A stretch of DNA of 16,855 nucleotides, taken from positions 1 to 16,855 of the forward strand of contig JAVVEW010000054.1 in assembly GCA_032251045.1 (NCBI GenBank), written 5' to 3'. The translations under genes were made by a program, and so were the position numbers. The notes below the pieces were generated by a model. That model saw only the letters and a program-made list of their open reading frames with translations. It searched no databases and was not told where the DNA came from. Source of the stretch: JAVVEW01 sp032251045 (GTDB lineage: Bacteria > Pseudomonadota > Gammaproteobacteria > Methylococcales > Methylomonadaceae). This document shows positions 7,445-15,078 of this stretch, in pieces. Each line of letters begins with the position of its first letter. Positions within the stretch are counted from its first letter, which is position 1.

Positions 7445-7492
7445 ATGTTATGGCGTTCAAGACTTAAAGACACAAGGCCAAGAGCATTGCCA

Positions 7493-7798
7493 TCAGATTT
7501 CGCCACTATCCAGCACCGGCGACACCCGATAACCGATACCCGCGCCCTTAAATTGGCTGCGCAAATGCTCCAGTAAGTCATCCAGGCCCGATTGTGGCAC
7601 GTACATCTGAAAGCGGATTTCACGCTTACGGCCGCGTACTTGCTCAGCCAGCGACAGTCCCTCGGCCTGGTGGTGATGGCCGCTGACCGGTAAACTGCTG
7701 AAGCCGTGTTCCGACTCCAGGGTCAGCAGACAATCAACCATCGCCTCTTCCAAAGCCGGCGGCACATTCAGGGTAATCAGATATTCTTGAGAATTCAT
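7493..7798 (-). CDS. DUF3240 small cytosolic protein of the metal-efflux operon
   Basis: A 101-residue protein with no signal peptide, resembling DUF3240 members, which commonly sit next to CzcA/CusA genes and are expected to have a small ferredoxin-like or PII/CutA-like fold. What is visible: LITLNVPPALEEAMVDCLL near the N-terminus, a His cluster HHH at 41-43 (SGHHHQAEG), GRKREIRFQMYV at about 57-67 and a helix DDLLEHL. The ATG overlaps the czcA stop as ATGA, and AAGGAG lies 5 nt upstream, so the gene is coupled to czcA. The His cluster and C23 could bind metal, suggesting a sensor or regulator of the pump, but no function is established. Confidence 0.75.
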   Translation of the reverse strand: MNSQEYLITLNVPPALEEAMVDCLLTLESEHGFSSLPVSGHHHQAEGLSLAEQVRGRKREIRFQMYVPQSGLDDLLEHLRSQFKGAGIGYRVSPVLDSGEI

Positions 7799-10700
7799 CG
7801 AAGCTCCTTGGGCAAGCCATAACGCTGAAACAGAATCGGCAATAAAAACAAGGTCAGAAACGTCGAGGACACCAGCCCGCCGATGACCACGATCGCCAAT
7901 GGCCGTTGAATTTCCGAACCAGGACCTGTCGCCAGTAGCAGTGGAATCAAACCGAACGCGGTGGTACTGGCGGTCATCAATACCGGCCTCAGCCGCCTTG
8001 CCGAACCGGTGATCACCACTTCCGAGAGACTCATACCGGTGGCTTTGAGCTGATTGAAATAACTGACTATGACCACGCCGTTCAACACGGCAATCGCCAG
8101 CAGCGCGATAAAGCCCACCGAGGCCGGCACCGACAGATATTCACCGGAAAGCCACAACGCCACCACCCCGCCGATCATCGCCAACGGCACATTGACCAAC
8201 ACCAATACGCTTTGCCGCACCGAGGCGAAGGTGGAAAACAACAGCAGAAAAATCAACCCCAAGGCTACCGGCACCACCACGCCCAGCCGGGCCGCCGCTC
8301 GCTTCTGGTTCTCGAACTGGCCGCCGAACTCAACCGTGTAACCAGGCGGCAGCTTGATCTTTTCCGCCACTAAACGCTTGGCCTCTTCGACGAAACCGAC
8401 CAGATCGCGGCCTCTGACATTGCTGATAACCACTTGATAACGTTGGCCACGCTCGCGTTGCACCAGCACCACGCCCTCCACTTCCTTGAGCGTGGCCAGG
8501 GTCGAAAGCGGCACCTGACCGCCATCGGCGGTGGCGATCGGCAGTTGGCCAAGACTGGCGACGCTGCTGGCGCTGCGCAACAACAGCGGCGTGCGCACCG
8601 CACCTTCCTGGACGATACCCAGCCTCAGCCCTTCGATCTGCGCTTTCAACCGCGTCGAGAGCGTTTCCACGGTCAAGCCCAAACGGCCAATGGCGTGGCG
8701 ATTCCAGACGATTTGCAAAAAGCGCGTGCCCTCATTCTGCCGGGCGAATACATCGCTGGCGCCGGGAATGGTTTTCAGCAAGGCGGAAATCGCCTGGGTC
8801 TTGTCATTCAACACGTTCAGATCCGGACCGAACAATTTGACCGCGACATCACCGCGAGTCCCGGTCAGCATTTCCGAAACGCGCATTTCGATCGGCTGGG
8901 TAAAAGCATAGGCAAAGCCGGGAATGGCGGTCAGCACCCGGCGGATTTTGCCGACCAAGGCTTCCTTGCTGTCCACTTGCCACTGATCTTCGGGTTTGAG
9001 CACCAGAAAGGTATCGGTATCGTTCAAGCCCATGGGATCCAGGCCCAGTTCGTCGGTGCCGACCCGGGCGACGATACGCTCGATTTCCGGCACTTTGGCC
9101 AATAATTCTTGCTGCAGTTGCAAATCCAGTCGTACCGATTCGGCCAGAGTGACCGACGGCAGTTTTTCCACCTGCACGATAATATCGCCCTCATCCAGGG
9201 TCGGCAGAAACGTGCTGCCCAGCCCCTGAAACACGCCAACGGTCAACACCAGCAACAGCCCGACCAGACTATACACCTGACGGCTATGTTCCAGGCACCA
9301 GCGCAGGGCCGGATGATAAGCGGCATGCAGCTTGCGCACCAGCCAGGGTTCCTGATCGGCAACATTTTTCAGCAAATACGACGCCACCACCGGAATCACC
9401 GTCAACGACAACAACAAGGCGCCGGCCAGGGCAAACACGATGGTCAGCGCCACCGGCTTGAACAACTTGCCTTCAAGGCCCTGCAAGGTCAACAGCGGCA
9501 GAAACACGATCACGATGATCAAAGTCCCGGATACCACCGGCGCGGCCACCTCCCGGGTGGCTCGGTAAATCACATGCAAACGCGGCAAACGCTGTCCCTT
9601 GCCGGGGTCGGTCATCTGGGTGGTGATATTTTCCACCACCACCACGGCGGCATCAACCAACATGCCAATGGCGATGGCCAGCCCGCCCAGACTCATCAGA
9701 TTGGCCGACAAATCAGTGATACGCATCAGCATAAAGGTAATCAACGCCGCCAGCGGCAACACCAAGGCCACGGTCACCGCTGCCCGCAGATTGCCCAGAA
9801 ACAGCATCAGCAGCACCAGCACCAATACAATCGCCTCCAGCAAGGCTGAACTGACCGTGCCGATGGCTTTGTTAACCAGATGTCCGCGGTTGTAGTAAGT
9901 GGACATGCTGACCCCCGGCGGCAGGGTTTGTTCCAACTCGGCCAGCTTGCCCTCCAGCGCCGCCACCGTGGCCCGGGCATTGGCGCCGCGCAGACTCAAC
10001 ACCAGGCCGCTGACGGTTTCGCTGTTGCCATTCTGAGTAACCGCGCCATAGCGGGTCAAGGCGCCGATAGCCACTTCCGCGACATCGGCCACGGTCACCG
10101 GATTATCCGCCGAGCCGCCAACCACGATAGCGCGGACATCGGCCAAAGTCTGAATCCGGCCTTCGGTGCGCACGATCAACGCTTCACCGCCATCATCCAA
10201 CAGCCCCGCGCCATCGTTTTTGTTGTTTTGCTCCAGTGCGCTGACCAGCTTATCGAGGCCAATGCCGCGCGCCGCCAGGCGCAGCGGATCGGGCCGGATT
10301 TCAAAACTGCGAACCTTTCCGCCCAAGGCGTTGACATCGGCTACGCCGGGCAAGGTGCGCAGCACCGGTCGGATCACCCAATCGAGCAGACTGCGCTTTT
10401 CCATCAAGCTCAAGCCTTCGCCCTCAATCGTGAACATGAACATTTCACCCAAGGGCGTGGTCATCGGCGCGATGCCGCCGGCAATGCCATCCGGCAAGTC
10501 GCTCCAGACCGTGTTCAAACGTTCGGCCACCTGCTGCCTGGCCCAGTAAATATCGGTGCCTTCGGCAAAATCCAGGGTAATATCGGTCAACGCATATTTA
10601 GCGATCGAACGCATCACCGTCTGCTGAGGAATGCCCAGCAATTCCAGCTCGATCGGCACCGTGATCCGGGCCTCGACTTCTTCCGGCGTCATGCCTGGAG

Positions 10701-10854
10701 CTTTGACGATAATTTTCACCTGGGTGGGCGAGACTTCCGGAAAAGCGTCGATGGGCAGATTCTGGAAGGCGTTGTAGCCGCCTCCGGCAATCAACAACAC
10801 CACCAGCAATATCAAAATACGCTGACTCAGCGCAAAATGTATCAGCGCCCCCAT
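7795..10854 (-). CDS. czcA: Heavy-metal efflux RND transporter, CzcA/CusA family
   Basis: Proton-driven inner-membrane pump of 1019 residues that moves metal ions from the periplasm into the CzcB-CzcC channel. TM1 is at about residues 12-28, followed by NLPIDAFPEVSPTQV. The TM4 signature VDAAVVVVEN is at 400-409 within GGLAIAIGML, and the periplasmic segment at 657-676 reads MRVSEMLTGTRGDVAVKLFG. That segment resembles CzcA (divalent ions) more than CusA, while VDAA resembles HME-RND groups other than HME1, which has VDGA, so the substrate is uncertain. The start at 10854 is preferred over the in-frame 10881 because it shares one base with the czcB TGA (TGATG) and is preceded by GAGGAGGAG. 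The stop overlaps the DUF3240 start. Symbol given at family level. Confidence 0.93.
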   Translation of the reverse strand: MGALIHFALSQRILILLVVLLIAGGGYNAFQNLPIDAFPEVSPTQVKIIVKAPGMTPEEVEARITVPIELELLGIPQQTVMRSIAKYALTDITLDFAEGTDIYWARQQVAERLNTVWSDLPDGIAGGIAPMTTPLGEMFMFTIEGEGLSLMEKRSLLDWVIRPVLRTLPGVADVNALGGKVRSFEIRPDPLRLAARGIGLDKLVSALEQNNKNDGAGLLDDGGEALIVRTEGRIQTLADVRAIVVGGSADNPVTVADVAEVAIGALTRYGAVTQNGNSETVSGLVLSLRGANARATVAALEGKLAELEQTLPPGVSMSTYYNRGHLVNKAIGTVSSALLEAIVLVLVLLMLFLGNLRAAVTVALVLPLAALITFMLMRITDLSANLMSLGGLAIAIGMLVDAAVVVVENITTQMTDPGKGQRLPRLHVIYRATREVAAPVVSGTLIIVIVFLPLLTLQGLEGKLFKPVALTIVFALAGALLLSLTVIPVVASYLLKNVADQEPWLVRKLHAAYHPALRWCLEHSRQVYSLVGLLLVLTVGVFQGLGSTFLPTLDEGDIIVQVEKLPSVTLAESVRLDLQLQQELLAKVPEIERIVARVGTDELGLDPMGLNDTDTFLVLKPEDQWQVDSKEALVGKIRRVLTAIPGFAYAFTQPIEMRVSEMLTGTRGDVAVKLFGPDLNVLNDKTQAISALLKTIPGASDVFARQNEGTRFLQIVWNRHAIGRLGLTVETLSTRLKAQIEGLRLGIVQEGAVRTPLLLRSASSVASLGQLPIATADGGQVPLSTLATLKEVEGVVLVQRERGQRYQVVISNVRGRDLVGFVEEAKRLVAEKIKLPPGYTVEFGGQFENQKRAAARLGVVVPVALGLIFLLLFSTFASVRQSVLVLVNVPLAMIGGVVALWLSGEYLSVPASVGFIALLAIAVLNGVVIVSYFNQLKATGMSLSEVVITGSARRLRPVLMTASTTAFGLIPLLLATGPGSEIQRPLAIVVIGGLVSSTFLTLFLLPILFQRYGLPKELR

Positions 10855-11939
10855 CACTCCTCCTCGCCCAGGCCCAGCCAAACCGCTTTCAAGGCGGTAG
10901 CGCCGGAAATCACCAGAACACTGTCGGCCGTAAGCGCATCGCTTTGAATATAGTGCGCCTGATCATCCTGCCCCAGAACCGCAACCTTGATTACGTCGAA
11001 GCCATCATCGCGTTTAACAAAGATATAGTGACCGCCTCGGTAACTGGTGATCGAACCCGGGCTAACCTTGTAGCCTCTGGAAACCAAACGCCAAAGCCTA
11101 CCGTTGATGCTTTGCCCGGGCTTGATTCGGTTGCCGGGCGCCTCGATCACTGCCCGGGCCCAGCCGGTTTGCGTTTTGGCATCCACCGACTGACCGATCT
11201 GGCTGATCGGCACATCCAGATGCAAACGCGCCTCGCGCACCCGGTCACCGGGATTCAGGGTAAACAACAGTTCTTGCGGGACATTCACTTCCAGCCATAA
11301 GGTGGTCAGCGAAGCGATATGAAACAACGGCGCGAAACGCTCCACTCGCTGGCCGGCGTGCGCTTCACGCGTCAGAACCACGCCATCGATGGGCGCGGTC
11401 AGTAACAATCTGGGTTCAATGACGCCCTGACTCGCCAGACGCTTAACTTGCTCGGCGCCGATACCGGCCAACAGCAACGCTTGTTCCGCAGTCTTCAAGG
11501 CTGCCTGACTGGCCGAATAATCGGCCTGGGTTTCCTGCCAGCGCCGTTTGGCAATCACGCCTTGTGCAAACAGGCCCTGGTCGCGCCGGTAACTGGCCGC
11601 GGCCAGTCTATGTTTTCCCAGTGCGGTCAAATAATCCTGTTGTAAATGCGCGGCCTGTGGGCTGACCAGGGTCGCTAACACCTGTCCCTGCTTGACTGTC
11701 GCCCCGCTGCTGACTTTAATCGCCTCGATTAACCCCGCATAAGGCGCGTTGACCCAGCGCTCGGCATCGGGCGGCAAGGTAATGCGCCCGGTCACGGCCT
11801 GAAGCGGTACCGCAGTCACAGCTTCCGGCTGTCCCAGTTTCAATCCTAAAATTTCGCCTTGCCGGGCATTCACAACAATATGATCATCGGCACCAGCCCA
11901 GGTCAGGCAATTGATTAACACTAAAATCAGAAATCTCAT
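10854..11939 (-). CDS. czcB: Periplasmic adaptor (membrane fusion protein) of the metal RND pump, CzcB family
   Basis: Adaptor of 361 residues linking CzcA to the outer-membrane channel. Signal peptide about 1-17. The half-lipoyl motifs lie at about 62-93 (APYAGLIEAIKVSSGATVKQGQVLATL) and 179-210 (TAPIDGVVLTREAHAGQRV), flanking a helical hairpin (about 95-172). A beta-barrel follows (about 211-285, LWLEVNVPQELLFTLNPGD), then a membrane-proximal domain (about 290-355). There is no methionine after residue 1, so the Met-based Cu(I)/Ag(I) site of CusB cannot form; His residues (20, 98, 194, 207, 240, 304, 329) are possible ligands. No N-terminal metal-binding extension or CusF-like tail is present. 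The ATG overlaps the czcC stop (ATGA) with GGAGAG upstream. Confidence 0.92.
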   Translation of the reverse strand: MRFLILVLINCLTWAGADDHIVVNARQGEILGLKLGQPEAVTAVPLQAVTGRITLPPDAERWVNAPYAGLIEAIKVSSGATVKQGQVLATLVSPQAAHLQQDYLTALGKHRLAAASYRRDQGLFAQGVIAKRRWQETQADYSASQAALKTAEQALLLAGIGAEQVKRLASQGVIEPRLLLTAPIDGVVLTREAHAGQRVERFAPLFHIASLTTLWLEVNVPQELLFTLNPGDRVREARLHLDVPISQIGQSVDAKTQTGWARAVIEAPGNRIKPGQSINGRLWRLVSRGYKVSPGSITSYRGGHYIFVKRDDGFDVIKVAVLGQDDQAHYIQSDALTADSVLVISGATALKAVWLGLGEEE

Positions 11940-13171
11940 GGCAACTCTCCGGCGGCCTGGTTGTAAAACGCGGTATCGCGCAACTGAAATAATTCATGCT
12001 GCTCGGCGTTGAGCCGGGCTTGATCGGCCATACGCCGACTTTTCAGCAGCGTACTCAGATCGATTTCACCGGCCTTAAAGCCAATGTCGCTCAAACGCTC
12101 ATGCTGCTGTGCCAGGTCGCGCATTTCGTTAGCCGTGGTTAATTCAGCACGATCCACTTCCAGGGCATGTTCAGCCTCGTGCAAGGCAATACGCAGCTTA
12201 CGGTACAACTGGTCGCGCTCGGTCAGGCTTTTCTGAACGGCCAGATTTTGCGCGGCAATTTGCGGCGCTCTCAACGCGCCGCCGCCAAATGGAATACTGA
12301 TGCCGACTTTGATGCTTTCGGTTTCGTTACTGCGGATGTCGCCACGCTCGCTGTTAATACCCACCCTCAGCTCCGGCTGGCCGGATTGAGCCGCCTCGAT
12401 CGCCGCCAATTCGGCCCGTTGCCGTTGAACCTGCGCGCTGATCAAGCCCAATAACGGATGTTCCTGCAATGGCTTGGCCAAAGCTTGTGTTTCGGCATAA
12501 TCGGTCGGGATTTTGGTATCTTCGGTCAGGATCTGATAGAACTTGCGAGCGTGCATGATTTCCGCTTCCGCTTGCGTAACCTTGGAGCGCTTAGCCAGCA
12601 CCTCGGTTTGCGCCAATAACAAATCCGCCTGCGGCAAATCCCCCGCAGCCACCCTGAGTCTGACTTGTTCGGCCAGTTGCCGGGCGCTTTGCCAGGCGTT
12701 CACTGCCTGCTGATGGCGAACATTGGCCAGCGCCAATTGCCAAACCGCAGTGCGCAAATAACCGGCAATCTCCAGCTTCAGCGCCTGCTGCTGCAAGGCC
12801 AAGGCCGCGCCCGCCGATTCAGCCACTGCCTGCTCGGCGCCACGTTGACCTAACCGCCACAGCGGTACCGTGAAATCGGCATCCGAAACAAAAAGTTCGC
12901 CGCGAAATGCCTCTTGCAGCGAGACGCCGAACGTGACCGGGCCGGCCAGCCAGCTGGCGCCGCGCTCCTTTAACGCTGAAATTTCGGTGGCCAGACCGGC
13001 CAGCCGGTGGCGGTCGGGATAACGCGCCAGAGCCTGATCCAGCACTTGCGCCAGAGTCAGGCCGGGAACGGGGGTAATCGGGTCGATATGCTCGACCACA
13101 GGGTCAAGGTCGGCACGCACTGCCATGGCAGCCGCCAATAACCCCACAAAAAGCCATTGTTTTAACATCAT
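11936..13171 (-). CDS. czcC: TolC-like outer-membrane channel of the metal RND pump, CzcC family
   Basis: Outer-membrane factor of 411 residues (OEP family). Signal peptide about 1-20 (LKQWLFVGLLAAAMAVRA). Two repeated OEP halves follow: the first with LAQVLDQALARYPDRH and long helices ending ILTEDTKIPTD, the second with HPLLGLISAQVQRQRAELAAIEA, a strand ELRVGINSERGD, ISIPFGGG, and terminal helices DLSTLLKSRRMADQARLNAEQ. Length and pattern fit CzcC. The start is taken at the ATG at 13171; 13168 (ATG) and 13189 (GTG) are in-frame alternatives, and no ribosome site decides among them (GTGGG lies 4 nt before 13171). First gene of the tightly overlapping czcCBA-DUF3240 unit. Confidence 0.88.
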   Translation of the reverse strand: MMLKQWLFVGLLAAAMAVRADLDPVVEHIDPITPVPGLTLAQVLDQALARYPDRHRLAGLATEISALKERGASWLAGPVTFGVSLQEAFRGELFVSDADFTVPLWRLGQRGAEQAVAESAGAALALQQQALKLEIAGYLRTAVWQLALANVRHQQAVNAWQSARQLAEQVRLRVAAGDLPQADLLLAQTEVLAKRSKVTQAEAEIMHARKFYQILTEDTKIPTDYAETQALAKPLQEHPLLGLISAQVQRQRAELAAIEAAQSGQPELRVGINSERGDIRSNETESIKVGISIPFGGGALRAPQIAAQNLAVQKSLTERDQLYRKLRIALHEAEHALEVDRAELTTANEMRDLAQQHERLSDIGFKAGEIDLSTLLKSRRMADQARLNAEQHELFQLRDTAFYNQAAGELP

Positions 13172-13223
13172 AAAACCCACAAAAAACACGACTCACGCCG
13201 CTTAGAGAACAAAATACGTGGGA

Positions 13224-13239
13224 ATCCCGTTTACGGGAT
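13224..13239. promoter_or_regulatory. Palindrome upstream of czcC, possible operator
   Basis: ATCCCGT-TT-ACGGGAT is a perfect 7-bp inverted repeat around TT, 53 nt before the czcC start. A TTGACC sequence (minus strand, 13247-13252 region) lies on its upstream side, but no good -10 box follows at normal spacing. It may bind a metal regulator or form a small hairpin in a transcript reading through from the gene at 13702. No regulator gene is in the window. Confidence 0.3.
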
Positions 13240-13306
13240 CAGAACGGTCAAATCGGCAACACTCAGCCATCTCCTGCATAGCACAGGGCTTTAGGAAGTT
13301 GTGTCG

Positions 13307-13702
13307 TCAGCCGATGACTGAAGCCTGAAGGGGGGCAGGCGGCGCCCTAGGGGCGACCTCGGGATAAAACAGCGGGGTGACAAACGGAGGGAAGGTTACA
13401 GCACACCAGACCTGAAACACCGTTTTAGGCCAGAGCAGCCACAATGACGCGGGCAACAAAAAACCAAACGACAACAAGGGATCAAGTCGCATTCCCTCAT
13501 CAACCGCAAACAAGTCTGCCTGCCCAGACGCATCGTCAGCGCTTGCAGGTGTTGCCAAAGCCGAGTCTGCCATGCTTTCAAGACCCGGCAAATGTATGCC
13601 AGTGACCGACTGCCGGGCAGCGCTATGCGCATGCAACAGCGGCGCGGCCAGTTGCGGCAACACCAAAAACAGCAGCAAAAGAAATCGGCAAACAGGACTC
13701 AT
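13307..13702 (-). CDS. Small secreted or membrane protein upstream of czcCBA, function unknown
   Basis: A protein of 131 residues. An N-terminal hydrophobic signal (CRFLLLLFLVLPQLAAP) is followed by LLHAHSA and GIHLPGLE, a second hydrophobic stretch (LLSFGFLLPASLWLLW), another (VWCAVTFPPFVTPLF) and a tail APRAPPAPLQ. The pattern HAH plus HLPGLE plus PRAPPA recalls small proteins (DUF2946-like) encoded next to heavy-metal efflux operons in methanotrophs and relatives; this is from memory. The HAH motif could bind metal. The start is uncertain: 13702 gives a compact signal peptide, while the in-frame ATG at 13747 follows directly after an in-frame TGA; neither has a clear ribosome site. It lies 135 nt upstream of czcC and is probably cotranscribed with it. 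Confidence 0.6.
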   Translation of the reverse strand: MSPVCRFLLLLFLVLPQLAAPLLHAHSAARQSVTGIHLPGLESMADSALATPASADDASGQADLFAVDEGMRLDPLLSFGFLLPASLWLLWPKTVFQVWCAVTFPPFVTPLFYPEVAPRAPPAPLQASVIG

Positions 13703-13790
13703 AGCGGCAAAGCTTAAACCAAAACAGCGGCAAAGCCAATCATTCAACAGGCAGCGACCAGAAAGGGCCGTGCCAGACCATCCGTTATGT

Positions 13791-13819
13791 GTAATAGGTT
13801 TGATTCAGATCCAATCAAA
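13791..13819 (-). promoter_or_regulatory. Promoter with overlapping palindrome ahead of the efflux locus
   Basis: On the minus strand TTGATT (13813-13818) and TATTAC (13791-13796) are 16 nt apart. A perfect 7-bp inverted repeat, TTTGATT (13799-13805) with AATCAAA (13813-13819), separated by 7 nt, covers the -35 box and most of the spacer. A repressor bound there would block RNA polymerase, as ArsR/SmtB-type metal sensors do at their targets. Which regulator binds is unknown. Confidence 0.4.
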
Positions 13820-13857
13820 TCAGCCGCCCCTGGCTTAACTGAAAACATTCTTGACGG

Positions 13858-13887
13858 CAGCGGCGCACCTCGATCAGTGCGCCGCTG
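13858..13887 (-). terminator. Hairpin at the end of the cytochrome c4 gene, probable terminator
   Basis: CAGCGGCGCAC (13858-13868) and GTGCGCCGCTG (13877-13887) form a perfect 11-bp GC-rich stem with an 8-nt loop that contains the c4 stop codon. On the minus strand, CCGTCAAGAATGTTTTC follows, so the U-rich part is short and displaced by several nt. It probably ends the three-gene redox transcript, imperfectly. Confidence 0.5.
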
Positions 13888-14497
13888 ACAGCCGAATCGT
13901 CGCCAGCCACCTGGAAAGTGCCTTGATTTCCGCATCGGACAAGCGCTCGGCAATGCGATTCATGACCTTGCCCGGGCTGTTAGCACGCTCGCCCGAGCGC
14001 CAGTTGCGCAATTGCCGGTCAAGATAGGCCTGCTGTTGACCGGCCAGTCTCGGTACCGCCATGCCATCATGCACCTGACCTTGGCCCTTTTCACCATGAC
14101 AGTCACGGCAAGCAGGCAGGCCGCGCTCTGGTGCGCCCTGAACAAACAAACGCCGACCGGTATCGCCACCCGGTTCGACGCCCGGCCCTTGCATGGCCGG
14201 CAGGCTGGCGTAATAGGCGGCGATATCGCGCCGGTCCAGGTCGGTCAAATCCGCCGCCATTTTATTCATCACCGGGTGGCGTCTGGCCCCTTTTTGAAAA
14301 TCCTCAAGCTGCTTGACCAGATAATGCGCCAGTTGACCTGAGTGTTTGGGGGTATGCTCGGCAACCTGGTCATGGCATTGTTGACAGCGTTCCGACTCGG
14401 CCAGCTCTCGGCCAAAAACGACATCGCCATCCGCCGTGGCCAGCACGGGGATGGCGGTCAGAACCAGACTGGCGATTACGCGTTGGTAATTAGCCAT
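13874..14497 (-). CDS. Dihaem cytochrome c4-type protein
   Basis: Periplasmic two-domain electron carrier of 207 residues; cytochromes c4 pass electrons to oxidases or other acceptors. Signal peptide about 1-22. Haem motifs are CQQCH (38-42) and CRDCH (130-134). Likely axial methionines are M80 (NKMAADLTD) and M179 (VMNRIAERLSD). The two halves are similar (HxVMNKMAADLTDLD and GKVMNRIAERLSDAE), as expected for c4. The ATG at 14497 is chosen because it starts a signal peptide and overlaps the peroxiredoxin gene by 8 nt; longer in-frame starts lie inside that gene. Last gene of the operon, so it may donate electrons to the upstream peroxiredoxin or CX3CH protein (inference). Confidence 0.88.
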   Translation of the reverse strand: MANYQRVIASLVLTAIPVLATADGDVVFGRELAESERCQQCHDQVAEHTPKHSGQLAHYLVKQLEDFQKGARRHPVMNKMAADLTDLDRRDIAAYYASLPAMQGPGVEPGGDTGRRLFVQGAPERGLPACRDCHGEKGQGQVHDGMAVPRLAGQQQAYLDRQLRNWRSGERANSPGKVMNRIAERLSDAEIKALSRWLATIRLSAAH

Positions 14498-15068
14498 TCC
14501 CGGCCAGTTGCTTAACCGAAGCCAGCGCCTGTTGCACATTTTCCGAAGGGCTTAAACCACCCAGCACGGCGGCTATGTTGCCATCCTGGGTGATCACGAA
14601 AGTGGTGCGTTCGGCAAATCCGTGATCGATTTCGACGCCACGCGAGTCTTTTTTACCCGGCCGGGCTTCGCGCACCGACAACTGGAATGCCTTGGCGATT
14701 TGGCCATCGGCATCGGACGCGACCGGAAACTTACCCGCGCAATACTCGGGATCGGCGGAAAACGCATTCAAGCGCTCGATGCTGTCCAGGGAAACCCCAA
14801 CAACAGAAGCGCCGGCAGCGGCGAATTGATCGATATGCTCGGCAAATTCATGCGCCTGGATATTACAGCCCCGGGTAAACGCCGAAGGATAAAAATAAAC
14901 CACCACCGGGCCTTTTTGCAACGCATCGGCCAGAGCGTAATGAAAATCCTTGCCCGCCAATGACGCTTGCGTGCTGAATTGTGGCGCTTGAGCGCCGGCT
15001 TGCAAAGCGGCTTGAACTGGAAAAACAGTGAGCGCCAGGCTCAATAACGAAAACAATAGTTTTTGCAT
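14490..15068 (-). CDS. Periplasmic peroxiredoxin (AhpC/TSA, PrxQ/BCP-like)
   Basis: Thiol peroxidase of 192 residues with an exported signal peptide (about 1-20, FPVQA-A). The peroxidatic motif PxxxTxxC is PSAFTRGC at 61-68, so C68 is the peroxidatic Cys. R154 (AERTTFVI) is the likely catalytic Arg. The Cys five residues after the peroxidatic one in classical BCP is missing (here A72-H73). C110 (PEYCAGKFPVASD) is the only other Cys and could be the resolving one. AAGGA lies 7 nt before the ATG at 15068. It begins 10 nt after the CX3CH gene and overlaps the c4 gene by 8 nt, so all three are one operon. The periplasmic location raises the question of which reductant is used. Confidence 0.88.
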   Translation of the reverse strand: MQKLLFSLLSLALTVFPVQAALQAGAQAPQFSTQASLAGKDFHYALADALQKGPVVVYFYPSAFTRGCNIQAHEFAEHIDQFAAAGASVVGVSLDSIERLNAFSADPEYCAGKFPVASDADGQIAKAFQLSVREARPGKKDSRGVEIDHGFAERTTFVITQDGNIAAVLGGLSPSENVQQALASVKQLAGNG

Positions 15069-15078
15069 GGCAATATCC

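Larger units (their letters stand above)
7229..7492 (-). other. Non-coding spacer between the DUF3240 gene and the J-domain gene
   Basis: This 264-nt stretch holds a long hairpin (7260-7299) and a weak promoter match (7416-7444). An open frame ending at 7225 overlaps the J-domain start as ATGA, but it has no ribosome site of its own and its upstream part lies over the DUF3240 gene in another frame, so I do not call it a gene. The spacer probably separates the metal-efflux transcript from the J-domain/nlpD/rpoS transcript. Confidence 0.5.

Noticed and set aside
7225..7623. Open frame of 132 codons on the minus strand whose stop overlaps the J-domain ATG (ATGA)
   Set aside because: The overlap is suggestive of coupling, but the first part runs over the DUF3240 gene in another frame, no start with a ribosome site was found in the spacer, the last codons are formed by a perfect hairpin, and the composition (many Cys and Trp) is not protein-like.
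9880..10947. Open frame of 355 codons on the plus strand, antisense to czcA
   Set aside because: The opposite strand encodes conserved RND motifs throughout; the Gln/His-rich translation is typical of an antisense shadow in GC-rich DNA.
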